A stretch of DNA of 13,093 bases from JBBQNJ01 sp038329845 (GCA_038329845.1 JBBQNJ010000102.1:1-13093), one strand, 5' to 3'. Positions 1 through 6,820 are shown, numbered from the stretch's first letter. Notes: generated by a model not told the origin, from the letters alone. Numbers and translations are program-made.

Positions 1-1
1 G

Positions 2-37
2 GGCGGCGCGGGCGGCGCGGGCGGCGCGGCTGGCGCG
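2..37 (+). repeat. 9-bp tandem repeat (ggcggcgcg) inside the PPDK-like gene
   Basis: Three exact copies of ggcggcgcg (2-10, 11-19, 20-28) and a fourth with one change (29-37) encode Gly-Gly-Ala repeats in the frame of the PPDK-like protein. They precede the region equivalent to the PPDK segment before the RRFIQMFGDVV-type helix. The repeat may extend upstream of the window. Confidence 0.8.
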
Positions 38-2422
38 GGCCGATCGGCGGGGGGGTGGCGAATCTACATCCAGTTTCTGCGTTCGCTGGCGCGGATCGTC
101 CACGGGCTGGAGTTGGAGATCGACGGCGACGATGCCGCCACTGCCGAGCGCTTCGAGCAGGCGCTCAAGAGCCGCTCATCGGCCCAAGCGCTCGACGAAC
201 CGCGGGCGATACTGCGGCTGTGCATCAACGCGGTCTTTAACTCGTGGAACAGCGAGCGGGCGGTGGCGTACCGGCGGCGGCACGACATCCGGGGGCTTGC
301 CGGCACGGCGGTGAACGTGCAGGCGATGTGGCCGTCGCGGGTGAGCGGCGTGGCCTTCACGCGGGATCCGACCTCGCCGGATGCCGATCGGATCGTCATC
401 GAATCGTCGTTCGGGCTGGGCGAATCGGTGGTCTCGGGAGATGTGACGCCGGACCGGCTGATCCTATCCCGCGCCGACCTGTCGATCATCGAGCGACGGT
501 TAGGAAATAAATCGCGGGTCATTTCGGCCGCGGGCGAGACGGCCGAGCCAACCGAGGCGACCGATGCATCATCGTGGAGCATCCACGATGAGCAGGCCCG
601 CGAGCTGGCCCGGCTGGCGCTGCGGGTCGAGTCGCATTACGGATACCCGGTGGACATCGAGTGGGGGCTGGCGGGCGGGCATTTGGCGCTGCTGCAGGCC
701 CGGGCGATTCGCGGACTGGACGTGGCGGCGGCGGTCGAGCCGCGGCGACGGCTGGAGATCCAGCGCCTGCGGGCGATCGCCGCGGACGGCGCTGAACCGC
801 GACGGGACCCGCGGGTGTGGATCGCGCACAATCTGGGCGAGACCCTTCGCCATCCCACGCCGCTGACGTGGGACATCATTCGCCGCTTCATGTCCGGCGA
901 CGGGGGGTTCGGGCGGCTTTATCAGTCACTGGGATATCGCCCCAGCCGGCGGGTGTGGGATGAGGGATTTATCGAGTTGATCGGGGGCCGGATTTACGCC
1001 GACCCCGGCCGGCTGGCCGAGATGTTCTGGGAGGGGATGCCGCTGAGCTACGATCCGGCAGCGCTGGCGCGGGACCGCTCGCTGTTGGACCAGGCGCCCG
1101 GCGTGTTCGATGCCCAGCGGGCCGATGGATTGTTCTTGGCCCGGCTGCCGGTGAACCTGTGGTCGATGTGGCGGGCCGGGCGTCGGATGAAGTCGGGCAG
1201 GCGGCACGCCAAGCGCCGATTCGACGAGGATGTGCTGCCGGGGTTCCTGGCCTGGGTGCGCGCCGAGCGCCGACGCGACTTGGCGGCGATGAGCGATCAG
1301 GCGGTTCTGGCGTGCCTGGATGAGCGGCGCCGGGTGGTGCTGGATGATTTCGGTCCCGAGTCGCTGCGTCCGGGGTTTTTCGCGGCGGCGGCGCTGGGGG
1401 ATATCCAGGGGCTGCTCACCCAGTTGCTGGGTGCCGAACGCGGGCGGCTGCTCGCCGGGCAACTGACGCTGGCCCTCGAGGGGGATGTGACGTTCGAGCA
1501 GGATGCGATGCTGTTCGACGTGGCTCACGGGCGGGCGTCGATGCAGGCGCTGATCGAGCGCTTCGGGCACCGCTGCATCGACGAGATGGAACTGGCGGCG
1601 CCGCGCTGGCGCGAAGATCCATCGTATCTGCACCAGACGGCTGGGCGGCTGGGTCGGCTCAGCGAAGAGCGAAGTCCGCGGGCGGTGCATCAACGCGGCG
1701 GGCAGGCTCGGCTCGAGGCCGAGCGGACCCTGCCGGCGCTGCTGGAGGAGTGGGGCGGATCGAGTTTTCGCCAGCGCATCGAGCGCGACCTGACCGATGC
1801 CCGCGCCCTGCTGCCCTACCGCGAATCGGGCAAGTTTCATCTGATGGCCGGGTACGAACTGATCCGCGCGTGCATCGAGGAACTCTCCCGCGGCTGGGAA
1901 TTGGGGTCAGGAATCTATTTCCTGACGCTCCCCGAGCTGCGGCGAGGCGTTTCCGACCGCTCGAGCGTCGAGGCGACGATCGCCGAGCGGCGGCTGGGCT
2001 GGCGGGCATTGCAGCGCTTGGACATGCCCGAGGTAATCGACTCGAGAGAACTGGATTCGCTGGGATTGCCTCGCGCGGTCGAGGCGGGGGCTGATGAGCT
2101 GCCGGCCACAGCGCTGGCCCCGGGCGTGGGGCGCGGGCCAGCGCGGATCGTGCGCGATGCCGGCTCGGTCGGCGATCTGGGGTCGGGCTATGTGCTGGTG
2201 TGCGCCTCGACCGATCCCGGCTGGACGCCGCTGTTTCTCACCGCCCAGGCCCTAATCGTCGAGCGCGGGGGAGTGCTGTCGCACGGCGCGATCGTCGCCC
2301 GCGACTTCGGCATCGCCGCCGTGGCCTGCCCCGATGCCACCCGGCTGATCCACGAGGGAGACATCGTCCGCGTGGATGGCAATAGCGGCCGGATCATTAT
2401 CGAAACGCGGATCGGCAATTGA
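2..2422 (+). CDS. PPDK/rifampicin phosphotransferase-like PEP-utilising enzyme (5' end outside window)
   Basis: The frame is open from the first bases of the window to the TGA at 2420-2422, so the start is upstream. A TTG at 113 is only an internal codon. The N-terminal part resembles the second half of the pyruvate phosphate dikinase ATP-grasp domain: FLRSLARIVHG, then AVFNSWNSERAVAYRRRH, GTAVNVQAM, SGVAFTRDP and, near 651-690, the nucleotide-site motif DIEWGL...LLQAR. A middle region of about 450 residues begins with NLGETLRHPTPLTWD. The C-terminus is the swivelling phosphohistidine domain, GGVLSHGAIVARDFG, with the catalytic His codon at 2282-2284. There is no C-terminal PEP-binding TIM barrel, so the order ATP-grasp, middle domain, His domain matches rifampicin phosphotransferases and related PEP-synthase-like proteins rather than true PPDK. 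The acceptor substrate cannot be told. Bases 2-37 are a 9-bp tandem repeat coding Gly-Gly-Ala units. Confidence 0.82.
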   Translation, partial: GGAGGAGGAAGAGRSAGGWRIYIQFLRSLARIVHGLELEIDGDDAATAERFEQALKSRSSAQALDEPRAILRLCINAVFNSWNSERAVAYRRRHDIRGLAGTAVNVQAMWPSRVSGVAFTRDPTSPDADRIVIESSFGLGESVVSGDVTPDRLILSRADLSIIERRLGNKSRVISAAGETAEPTEATDASSWSIHDEQARELARLALRVESHYGYPVDIEWGLAGGHLALLQARAIRGLDVAAAVEPRRRLEIQRLRAIAADGAEPRRDPRVWIAHNLGETLRHPTPLTWDIIRRFMSGDGGFGRLYQSLGYRPSRRVWDEGFIELIGGRIYADPGRLAEMFWEGMPLSYDPAALARDRSLLDQAPGVFDAQRADGLFLARLPVNLWSMWRAGRRMKSGRRHAKRRFDEDVLPGFLAWVRAERRRDLAAMSDQAVLACLDERRRVVLDDFGPESLRPGFFAAAALGDIQGLLTQLLGAERGRLLAGQLTLALEGDVTFEQDAMLFDVAHGRASMQALIERFGHRCIDEMELAAPRWREDPSYLHQTAGRLGRLSEERSPRAVHQRGGQARLEAERTLPALLEEWGGSSFRQRIERDLTDARALLPYRESGKFHLMAGYELIRACIEELSRGWELGSGIYFLTLPELRRGVSDRSSVEATIAERRLGWRALQRLDMPEVIDSRELDSLGLPRAVEAGADELPATALAPGVGRGPARIVRDAGSVGDLGSGYVLVCASTDPGWTPLFLTAQALIVERGGVLSHGAIVARDFGIAAVACPDATRLIHEGDIVRVDGNSGRIIIETRIGN

Positions 2423-2578
2423 AGCTCAACGGCCCTCGTCCGGGCGCGGGGAATCGTCCGATCAGCGCTTCGATGGCACCGAGGCGATGTTCGCCGAGCC
2501 ATTCCATTCATCGTCATGCGCCCGGTCCTTGAGGCAGAGGGTCGTGCCCGGCATGTCGCCGATGGCATGGCCCCGCTG
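2423..2578. other. Short intergenic segment between convergent genes
   Basis: This segment lies between the PPDK-like stop and the minisatellite. I see no convincing gene and no clear intrinsic terminator. The minus strand has an open stretch ending at a TGA at 2462-2464 whose last residues read DDEWNGSANIA...VPSKR. It has no start of its own, and reading upstream it runs straight into the minisatellite. Confidence 0.5.
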
Positions 2579-2810
2579 CTCGAGCGAGAGGCGGATCGAG
2601 CGAGAGGCGGATCGAGCGAAGGCGGATCGGGCGAGAGGCGTATCGAGCGAAGGCGGATCGAGCGAAGGTGGATCGGGCGAAGGCGGATCGGGCGAAGGTG
2701 GATCGAGCGAGAGGCGGATCGAGCGAGAGGCGGATCGAGCGAAGGCGGATCGGGCGAGAGGCGTATCGAGCGAAGGCGGATCGAGCGAAGGCGGATCGGG
2801 CGAAGGCTGG
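2579..2810. repeat. 15/16-bp minisatellite with a 123-bp higher-order period
   Basis: About fifteen tandem units of the form atcgagcgaaggcgg (15 bp) or atcgagcgagaggcgg (16 bp) fill this interval, with variants atcggg..., ...ggtgg and ...ggcgt. Unit order is duplicated: the run near 2581-2671 reappears at 2704-2794, an offset of 123 bp, including the rare ggcgt variant (2626-2641 and 2749-2764). The block contains no stop codon in any of the six frames, which explains the long spurious ORFs crossing it. It ends two bases beyond the stop codon of the minus-strand dehydrogenase gene, between two convergent genes. Confidence 0.95.
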
Positions 2811-2812
2811 CA

Positions 2813-3787
2813 TCACAGCCGGTTGGCCTGCACGTAGTCGCTGTCGCCGCGCAGGTAGTTGACGATGTTGAGCGTGGCCCGCAGCGCCTGGCGCTCGACG
2901 CTCTCGAACGTGCGCGAGCCGACGTGGGGGGTGATGATGATGTTGTCGATGTAGCCGAACGGGTGATCCGCCGGCGGCGGCTCCTGGGCGATCACATCGG
3001 CGCCGTACCCGCCGAGCTGCCCCGATCGGCACGCCGCGGCCACGTCCGCTTCGTTGATCAATCCGCCGCGGGCGGTGTTGATCAGGTAAGCGCCCTTTTT
3101 CATCTTGGCGATCAATCCCGCATCGAACATGCCCCGGTTCTTCTCATCGAGATTCATGTGCAGCGAAACGATATCGGCCTCGGCGATCGCCTCCTCGACG
3201 CCCATGCAGCGCTTGACCCCGCACGCTTTGGCAAACCCCTCGTCCCAGTACACATCGTAGCCGACCGCGTTCATCTCGAAGGCCCGGGCCCGCTTGATGA
3301 CCTCCTTGCCGATCCGCCCCACGCCCAGCACGGCCAGGGTCTTGCCGTACAGCTCGTTGCCGGTGATGCGCTTCCAGCCGCCCTCCTTGGTCGAGCGCAG
3401 GTGCGGCCAGAAATGCTTGGCCAGCGCGATCATCAACCCGAAGGCGTGTTCGGCCACGGTGGTGTGGTTGACCCCCGGGGTGAACAACACGGGGACGCGG
3501 TGGGCGGTGGCATACTTAACGTCGATCGAGTCCAGCCCGATGCCGTACTTGGCGATGACCCGCAGCGGCGTGGGGGCGTTCAGGGCCGCGTCGATCACCT
3601 TGGCGGTGATGTGATCATCGCCGTTGAGAAACCCGTCGAAGCCCTTGTTGGCCGCGATCAGTTCGAGCATGGCCGCCTCGGCGAGCGGCCCGCGGGCGCG
3701 AACGACCTCAAGCCCGCTGTCGGTGAGGACCTGGTGATGCTTGCCGGGGGTGTCCTGGTAACTGGTGGTGGTGAGTAGGATTTTCAT
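2813..3787 (-). CDS. D-isomer-specific 2-hydroxyacid dehydrogenase (phosphoglycerate dehydrogenase family)
   Basis: A 324-residue NAD-dependent dehydrogenase. The Rossmann motif is VLGVGRIG (Gly155, Gly157, Gly160), followed by VGYDVYWD, whose Asp178 suits NAD binding. The catalytic triad of the family is visible: Arg240 in INTARGG, Glu269 in DVIAQEPP and His288 in ITPHVGS. YGIGLDSID and TPGVNHTTVAEHAFGL are typical of the SerA branch. There is no C-terminal ACT or regulatory domain, so this is the short form. The family reduces 2-oxoacids or oxidises D-2-hydroxyacids. Serine-pathway 3-phosphoglycerate oxidation is possible, but no serine gene is adjacent, so the substrate is open. The start is the ATG at 3785-3787, which fits the usual family N-terminus MKILLTTTSY; the ribosome site ahead of it is weak (AAAGAG). 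The stop abuts the minisatellite. Confidence 0.92.
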   Translation of the reverse strand: MKILLTTTSYQDTPGKHHQVLTDSGLEVVRARGPLAEAAMLELIAANKGFDGFLNGDDHITAKVIDAALNAPTPLRVIAKYGIGLDSIDVKYATAHRVPVLFTPGVNHTTVAEHAFGLMIALAKHFWPHLRSTKEGGWKRITGNELYGKTLAVLGVGRIGKEVIKRARAFEMNAVGYDVYWDEGFAKACGVKRCMGVEEAIAEADIVSLHMNLDEKNRGMFDAGLIAKMKKGAYLINTARGGLINEADVAAACRSGQLGGYGADVIAQEPPPADHPFGYIDNIIITPHVGSRTFESVERQALRATLNIVNYLRGDSDYVQANRL

Positions 3788-3884
3788 CTCTTTGGGTGGG
3801 AATGATAGCGATCAGAGCGGGGCGGAGGAAGAAGCGGCGGGGCGGAGGCAGATTAAATGCGAAGCGGAGGGGTGGAGGGAAATT

Positions 3885-3910
3885 AAACGCGAAGGCGCGA
3901 AGACGCGAAG
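3885..3910 (+). repeat. Dispersed 26-bp repeat, copy 1
   Basis: This begins aaacgcgaaggcgcgaag and matches 10287-10312 at 25 of 26 bases. It is built of gcgaag words. The second copy lies in the copB leader. Confidence 0.85.
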
Positions 3911-4056
3911 ATGGGTGGACCGGGGGATGGGTGGACCGGGGGATGTTGCACCTTTCAGCTTCCACTTTCCACTCGCAGGAGGGATGCTTTAAGCTCTCGA
4001 AGGGGTGCAGCTCTCGAAGGGGTCGGGAGTCTTCACTGTTGTTCCTTCGGGGCTAT

Positions 4057-4082
4057 CGAAGGAGTCGGGAGTAACTCCTTCG
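4057..4082. repeat. REP-like hairpin
   Basis: The arms cgaaggagt (4057-4065) and actccttcg (4074-4082) are perfectly complementary over 9 bp with an 8-base loop. The hairpin lies just upstream of the RAYT remnant, where REP hairpins are expected for this transposase family. Confidence 0.6.
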
Positions 4083-4106
4083 TGCGGGCGACCCCTTCGT
4101 GCGGGC
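4075..4106 (+). repeat. 32-bp dispersed direct repeat, copy 1
   Basis: This consists of two tandem 17-bp words of the form ccccttcgtgcgggcga, the first with a t for c at its second base. The same 32 bp recurs at 5241-5272 with that single difference. The core accccttcg is the reverse complement of the core in the inverted-orientation repeats at 3992-4025. Confidence 0.8.
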
Positions 4107-4122
4107 AAGCGTAGCGGGTAGG

Positions 4123-4136
4123 GGCGGCTAGCCGCC
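4123..4136. repeat. 14-bp perfect palindrome
   Basis: ggcggctagccgcc is its own reverse complement. It is followed by gtcttttt, so on the + strand it resembles a short terminator-like stem with a T run. It may equally be a REP element at the border of the RAYT remnant. Confidence 0.5.
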
Positions 4137-4159
4137 GTCTTTTTGGCGCAGCGCGTGAC

Positions 4160-4534
4160 AAGAGCTTTCCCGTTCAAGACAACGTCCATCTGCTGCTGGT
4201 TCCGCGTTACGTGCAACGCAATGCCCCGCGGGCGAATCTGGTGGCGCGGGCAGAGGATTGGACGTGGAGCAGTCCATGGCGTCGGGAGAACCAGCGTGGT
4301 GCGGCGATGTTGAGCGATTGGCTGGTGCCGCGGCCAGTGGATTGGGTAGAGTTCGTCAATGAGCCCCAGAGTGAGTCAGAACCGCAGGCGATTCACCGCG
4401 GTGTGAACCGGGGCTGTCCGTTTGGGGATGATGACTGGCAGAAGCAGACGGTGGAGGATCTGGGCCCGGAACCGACCTTGCGGTCCCGTGGCCGACCACG
4501 GGAAATGGTGCGGGAGGCCGCTATTGATCCCTGA
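4160..4534 (+). pseudogene. REP-associated tyrosine transposase (RAYT) remnant, C-terminal part
   Basis: An open frame without a proper start reads KSFPVQDNVHLLLVPRYV, then QRNAPRANLVARAEDWTWSS, and later GCPFGDDDWQKQTVEDLG and RSRGRPRE before the TGA at 4532-4534. This is the conserved C-terminal sequence of REP-associated Y1 transposases of the IS200/IS605 superfamily (family consensus RYVERNPLRANLV...AEDWRWSS...RGRPFGD..W). The N-terminal two thirds are absent, including the HUH metal-binding motif and the catalytic tyrosine, so the fragment cannot be an active transposase. Substitutions at usually conserved positions (RNAPRA for RNPLRA) agree with decay. REP-like repeats and a palindrome lie just upstream, as is usual for RAYT loci. 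Confident as to family; exact boundaries are approximate. Confidence 0.85.
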
Positions 4535-4566
4535 CCCGTTTTCTTTGTCTGACCCGTTTTCTCCAT
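4531..4566 (+). repeat. 18-bp tandem duplication at the end of the RAYT remnant
   Basis: ctgacccgttttctttgt (4531-4548) is followed by ctgacccgttttctccat (4549-4566). The RAYT stop codon lies in the first copy. Bases 4567-4654 that follow hold no gene that I can recognise. Confidence 0.75.
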
Positions 4567-4654
4567 CGCCCACCCTTCATGGCTTTCTCGTTCGTGGGTT
4601 GGTCGCATGGTGAGGCGGGTACGCCCACCCCACAGGGCTACAGAAGACATTTCT

Positions 4655-4990
4655 CCGGATGCGCGATTCTCCCATCCCGATGCGCGGTTCTAAACTCCGG
4701 ATGCGCGGGATATATTTCCGGATGCGCGAGATATATTTCCGGATGCGCGCGGCATATCTCCGGATGCGCGAGATATATCTCCGGATGCGCGAGTTATATT
4801 TCCGGATGCGCGGGATAAATTTCCGGATGCGCGGGATAAATTTCCGGATGCGCGGGATATATTTCCGGATGCGCGGGATATATTTCCGGATGCGCGAGTC
4901 ATATCTCCGGAGGCGCGGGACAAATTTCCGGATGCGCGAGTCATATCTCCGGATGCGCGAGATAAATTTCCGGATGCGCGAGTTGAAAAT
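4655..4990. repeat. 21-bp tandem array, 16 copies
   Basis: Sixteen contiguous 21-bp units begin ccggatgcgcg (variants cccgatgcgcg and ccggaggcgcg) and end in an A/T-rich part such as ggatatattt, gataaattt, agatatatct or gtcatatct. All units are exactly 21 bp, so no frame is lost. The minus strand reads as heptapeptides R-A-S-G-[N/D]-[I/L/M]-[S/T]; the + strand reads F-R-M-R-[G/E]-I-[Y/N]. There are no unique spacers, so this is not a CRISPR array. The first two and the last units are the most divergent, as is common at the edges of tandem arrays. It lies between two oppositely oriented RAYT remnants. Confidence 0.95.
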
Positions 4991-5017
4991 CCGGGTTTAT
5001 TGGCGAATAACACGGTT

Positions 5018-5143
5018 CGGACGTTGGCGGGTCGGACAAATTGGCGGCCATAAGGTGCTTTGCAGCGACAGTCTCTTCGCCGTCCGCTGCACCCAGGCAT
5101 CATCGCCGAGTGGATGGCCACGCTCCACACTCTTTTCGAGGCT
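5018..5143 (-). pseudogene. Second RAYT remnant, extreme C-terminal fragment
   Basis: On the minus strand, residues SLEKSVERGHPLGDDAWV, then QRTAKRLSLQSTLWPP, match the last conserved block of REP-associated tyrosine transposases (consensus SVRRGRPFGD..WV..TAKRLGLESTLRPRGRP). The match covers about 40 residues and has neither a start nor catalytic motifs. Its counterpart in the + strand remnant (GCPFGDDDWQ...) is clearly different in sequence, so the two come from separate RAYT copies or an old duplication. The two fragments point toward each other across the 21-bp array. Confidence 0.75.
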
Positions 5144-5168
5144 ACGGACGGAACGGATTGAAGGGGAG

Positions 5169-5202
5169 GTAGCTCTTCGTTCTTCCCCGCGGGCGGAGCT
5201 AC
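5169..5202. repeat. REP-like imperfect hairpin
   Basis: The outer arms gtagctc (5169-5175) and gagctac (5196-5202) pair perfectly, and the loop contains the palindrome cccgcggg. It lies next to the second RAYT remnant, which fits a REP element. Confidence 0.55.
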
Positions 5203-5228
5203 GTCCCATTCAGTCCATCCCAGCAAGC

Positions 5229-5272
5229 GAAGACTCCCGACCCCTTCGTGCGGGCGACCCCTTCGTGCGGGC
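5229..5272. repeat. Inverted copy of the 4015-4034 repeat plus copy 2 of the 32-bp repeat
   Basis: Bases 5229-5248 are the exact reverse complement of 4015-4034 (20 bp). Overlapping this, 5241-5272 repeats 4075-4106 in direct orientation with one mismatch. Related repeats therefore bracket the whole RAYT/21-bp-array block. Confidence 0.85.
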
Positions 5273-5381
5273 TTCTCTCGTTCTCTTCTTGCCTCGCTGG
5301 CGCTTCGGGCTAACGGGATGCGCCTCGCGTTTCTCTCGTTCTCTTCTTGCCTCGCTGGCGCTTCGGGCTAACGGGATGCGC
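5273..5381. repeat. 58-bp-period tandem duplication
   Basis: A 51-bp sequence at 5273-5323 is repeated without visible change at 5331-5381 after a 7-base spacer. It contains cgctggcgcttcgggctaac; the minus-strand translation gives VSPKRQRG. I recognise this as a frequent planctomycete intergenic word from general experience, not from a search. From 5382 to the ispG stop at 5412 nothing else is visible. Confidence 0.85.
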
Positions 5382-5411
5382 TCATCGCCCGGTCGCTCAC
5401 CGTTCACCCCC

Positions 5412-6668
5412 TCACCCCTTCATCACCGGCAGGGCGATGGACGATTTCTCCTTCTGAATCTTCTCCCAGCCGCTGCCCAGTTCGCCGATCGGGTCGGGGG
5501 GAAGCACATCGACGCGCTTTTCCCCCAGCTTCGCCTCGCCGCGGCGGACCTTCTCCTGGAAGTCGCGGCACTCTTTGAGCAGCGCTTCGAGAATCTCTTC
5601 CTCCGGCACGTTCGCCACTTTTTCGCCTTGCACGTAGATGATGCCGCGACGATCGCCGGCGAAGATGGCGATGTCGGCACCCTCACATTCACCGGGGCCG
5701 TTCACGATGCATCCCATCACCGCCACCTTGATCGGCAGGGCGATCTCCATCGCCAGTTGCTTGCGAACGTCCTGCACCAGCTTGAACAAATCGACCTGAA
5801 TCCTCCCGCAGGTCGGGCAGGCGATCAGCTCGGCCCCGATGCGCGGGCGCATCCCCAGCACATAGAGCATCTCCAGGCCGTCCCGCACTTCGTAGACCGG
5901 ATCGCTGGCGTAGGAAATCCGCACGGTGTCGCCGATCCCCGAACACAACAGGTGCCCCAGCGGCACGACGCTGCGGATCGTGCCGGTCTCGCGCGGGCCG
6001 GCGTGCGTGACGCCCAGGTGCAGCGGGTAATCGAACCGCTCGCTGATGGCCTTGTAGGCGTCGATCACCAGCAGCGGATCGATGCTCTTGGCGCTGATCA
6101 CCACTTCGTGGAAGTCCTCGGCGTGGAAAATCTCGAGATACTCCTCGAGCTTGGCGATCATGATCGCCAGCAGATGGCCGTGCTTGTTGTCGGAGAAGAC
6201 CCCGCCCAGCTCCTTGAGCCGGCGCTGCTTGTCGCGCCGCTCGACGATCGATCCCTCATTGACCCCGATGCGGATCGGCAGGTGGCGATCCTTGCACGCC
6301 TGGATCACGTCCTTCACCTGGGCATGGTCGGAAATATTCCCCGGGTTCAGCCGGATTTTGTGGACGCCCGCCTCGATCGCCTCGAGTGCCCGCTGAAAGT
6401 GGAAGTGGACATCGGCAACGATGGGGACGCTGACTTGCGGCAGAATCTCGCGCAGCGCCGCGGTGTCCTTTTTCTCGGGCACCGCCACCCGCACCAGGTC
6501 GGCGCCGGCGGCGGCGAGCTTGTGGATCTCGGCCACGCAGGCGTCGATATCGTGGGTGTAGCCGGCGGTCATCGTCTGGATCGACACCGGGGCATCGCCC
6601 CCGATCGAGACGAATCCATGGGCCTGATCGCCCAGGGTCACCTTGCGGGTTTTTCTGCGCATCACCAT
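5412..6668 (-). CDS. ispG: 4-hydroxy-3-methylbut-2-en-1-yl diphosphate synthase
   Basis: IspG (GcpE) converts methylerythritol cyclodiphosphate to HMBPP, the penultimate step of the MEP isoprenoid pathway, using a [4Fe-4S] cluster and reductant from ferredoxin or flavodoxin. Visible motifs are VSIQTMTAGYTHD near the N-terminus, VADVHFHFQRAL, HKIRLNPGNI, the cluster ligands Cys284 and Cys287 in ACPTCGR, and Cys320 with Glu327 in GCIVNGPGECEGADI. With the chosen start the protein has 418 residues, somewhat longer than the roughly 370 of E. coli because of a charged C-terminal tail; it lacks the large extra domain of the plant-type enzyme. The frame extends upstream to a TTG at 6701, but the ATG at 6666-6668 has AGGAGA nine bases ahead, which decides the start. 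It is transcribed divergently from the lipoprotein gene, with about 150 bp between them. Confidence 0.96.
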   Translation of the reverse strand: MVMRRKTRKVTLGDQAHGFVSIGGDAPVSIQTMTAGYTHDIDACVAEIHKLAAAGADLVRVAVPEKKDTAALREILPQVSVPIVADVHFHFQRALEAIEAGVHKIRLNPGNISDHAQVKDVIQACKDRHLPIRIGVNEGSIVERRDKQRRLKELGGVFSDNKHGHLLAIMIAKLEEYLEIFHAEDFHEVVISAKSIDPLLVIDAYKAISERFDYPLHLGVTHAGPRETGTIRSVVPLGHLLCSGIGDTVRISYASDPVYEVRDGLEMLYVLGMRPRIGAELIACPTCGRIQVDLFKLVQDVRKQLAMEIALPIKVAVMGCIVNGPGECEGADIAIFAGDRRGIIYVQGEKVANVPEEEILEALLKECRDFQEKVRRGEAKLGEKRVDVLPPDPIGELGSGWEKIQKEKSSIALPVMKG

Positions 6669-6677
6669 AAGTTCTGC

Positions 6678-6683
6678 TCTCCT
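6678..6683 (-). promoter_or_regulatory. Ribosome binding site of ispG
   Basis: AGGAGA on the minus strand lies nine bases before the ATG at 6668. It favours that start over the TTG at 6701 and the ATG at 6662. Confidence 0.7.
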
Positions 6684-6820
6684 GGCTCGACGTTCATCCA
6701 ATGCCCCGGCGGTGAGTCGGATTGCAGGATGCTAAAGATGGCATGGCGTGAAATCAACGAAGGGGGTGGAAACCCATCCTCCGGCGGGCTGGGGTGTCTA
6801 TTATTGTAGCGGAGATCACC

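Larger units (their letters stand above)
3788..4159. other. Repeat-rich intergenic region upstream of the dehydrogenase gene
   Basis: No credible gene. The + strand is purine-rich from about 3806 to 3915 and contains a 30-bp-period duplication (ggcggaggcagattaaatgc at 3841 and ggtggagggaaattaaacgc at 3871). It then holds a dispersed 26-bp repeat, a 16-bp tandem duplication (3911-3926 and 3927-3942), a 17-bp tandem duplication starting agctctcgaagggg (3992-4008 and 4009-4025), and REP-like hairpins listed separately. The dehydrogenase promoter should lie at the left end, but I cannot place it. Confidence 0.6.

Noticed and set aside
926..1840. 304-codon minus-strand frame
   Set aside because: It is antisense to the middle of the PPDK-like gene, with composition typical of a GC-rich shadow frame and no domain.
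2516..3778. 420-codon + strand open frame starting in the minisatellite
   Set aside because: It is antisense to the dehydrogenase with full catalytic motifs; the first part is only translated repeat.
3708..3965. Small minus-strand frame with FNFPPP repeats
   Set aside because: It translates the 30-bp duplication and the gcgaag-type dispersed repeat and overlaps the dehydrogenase start.
4655..4990. CRISPR array
   Set aside because: Repeats are contiguous 21-bp units without unique spacers, and no cas gene is present.
4659..6809. 716-codon + strand open frame
   Set aside because: It runs antisense through the whole of ispG and through the 21-bp array, whose unit length keeps frames open. The protein is Arg/His/Leu-rich shadow sequence without recognisable motifs.
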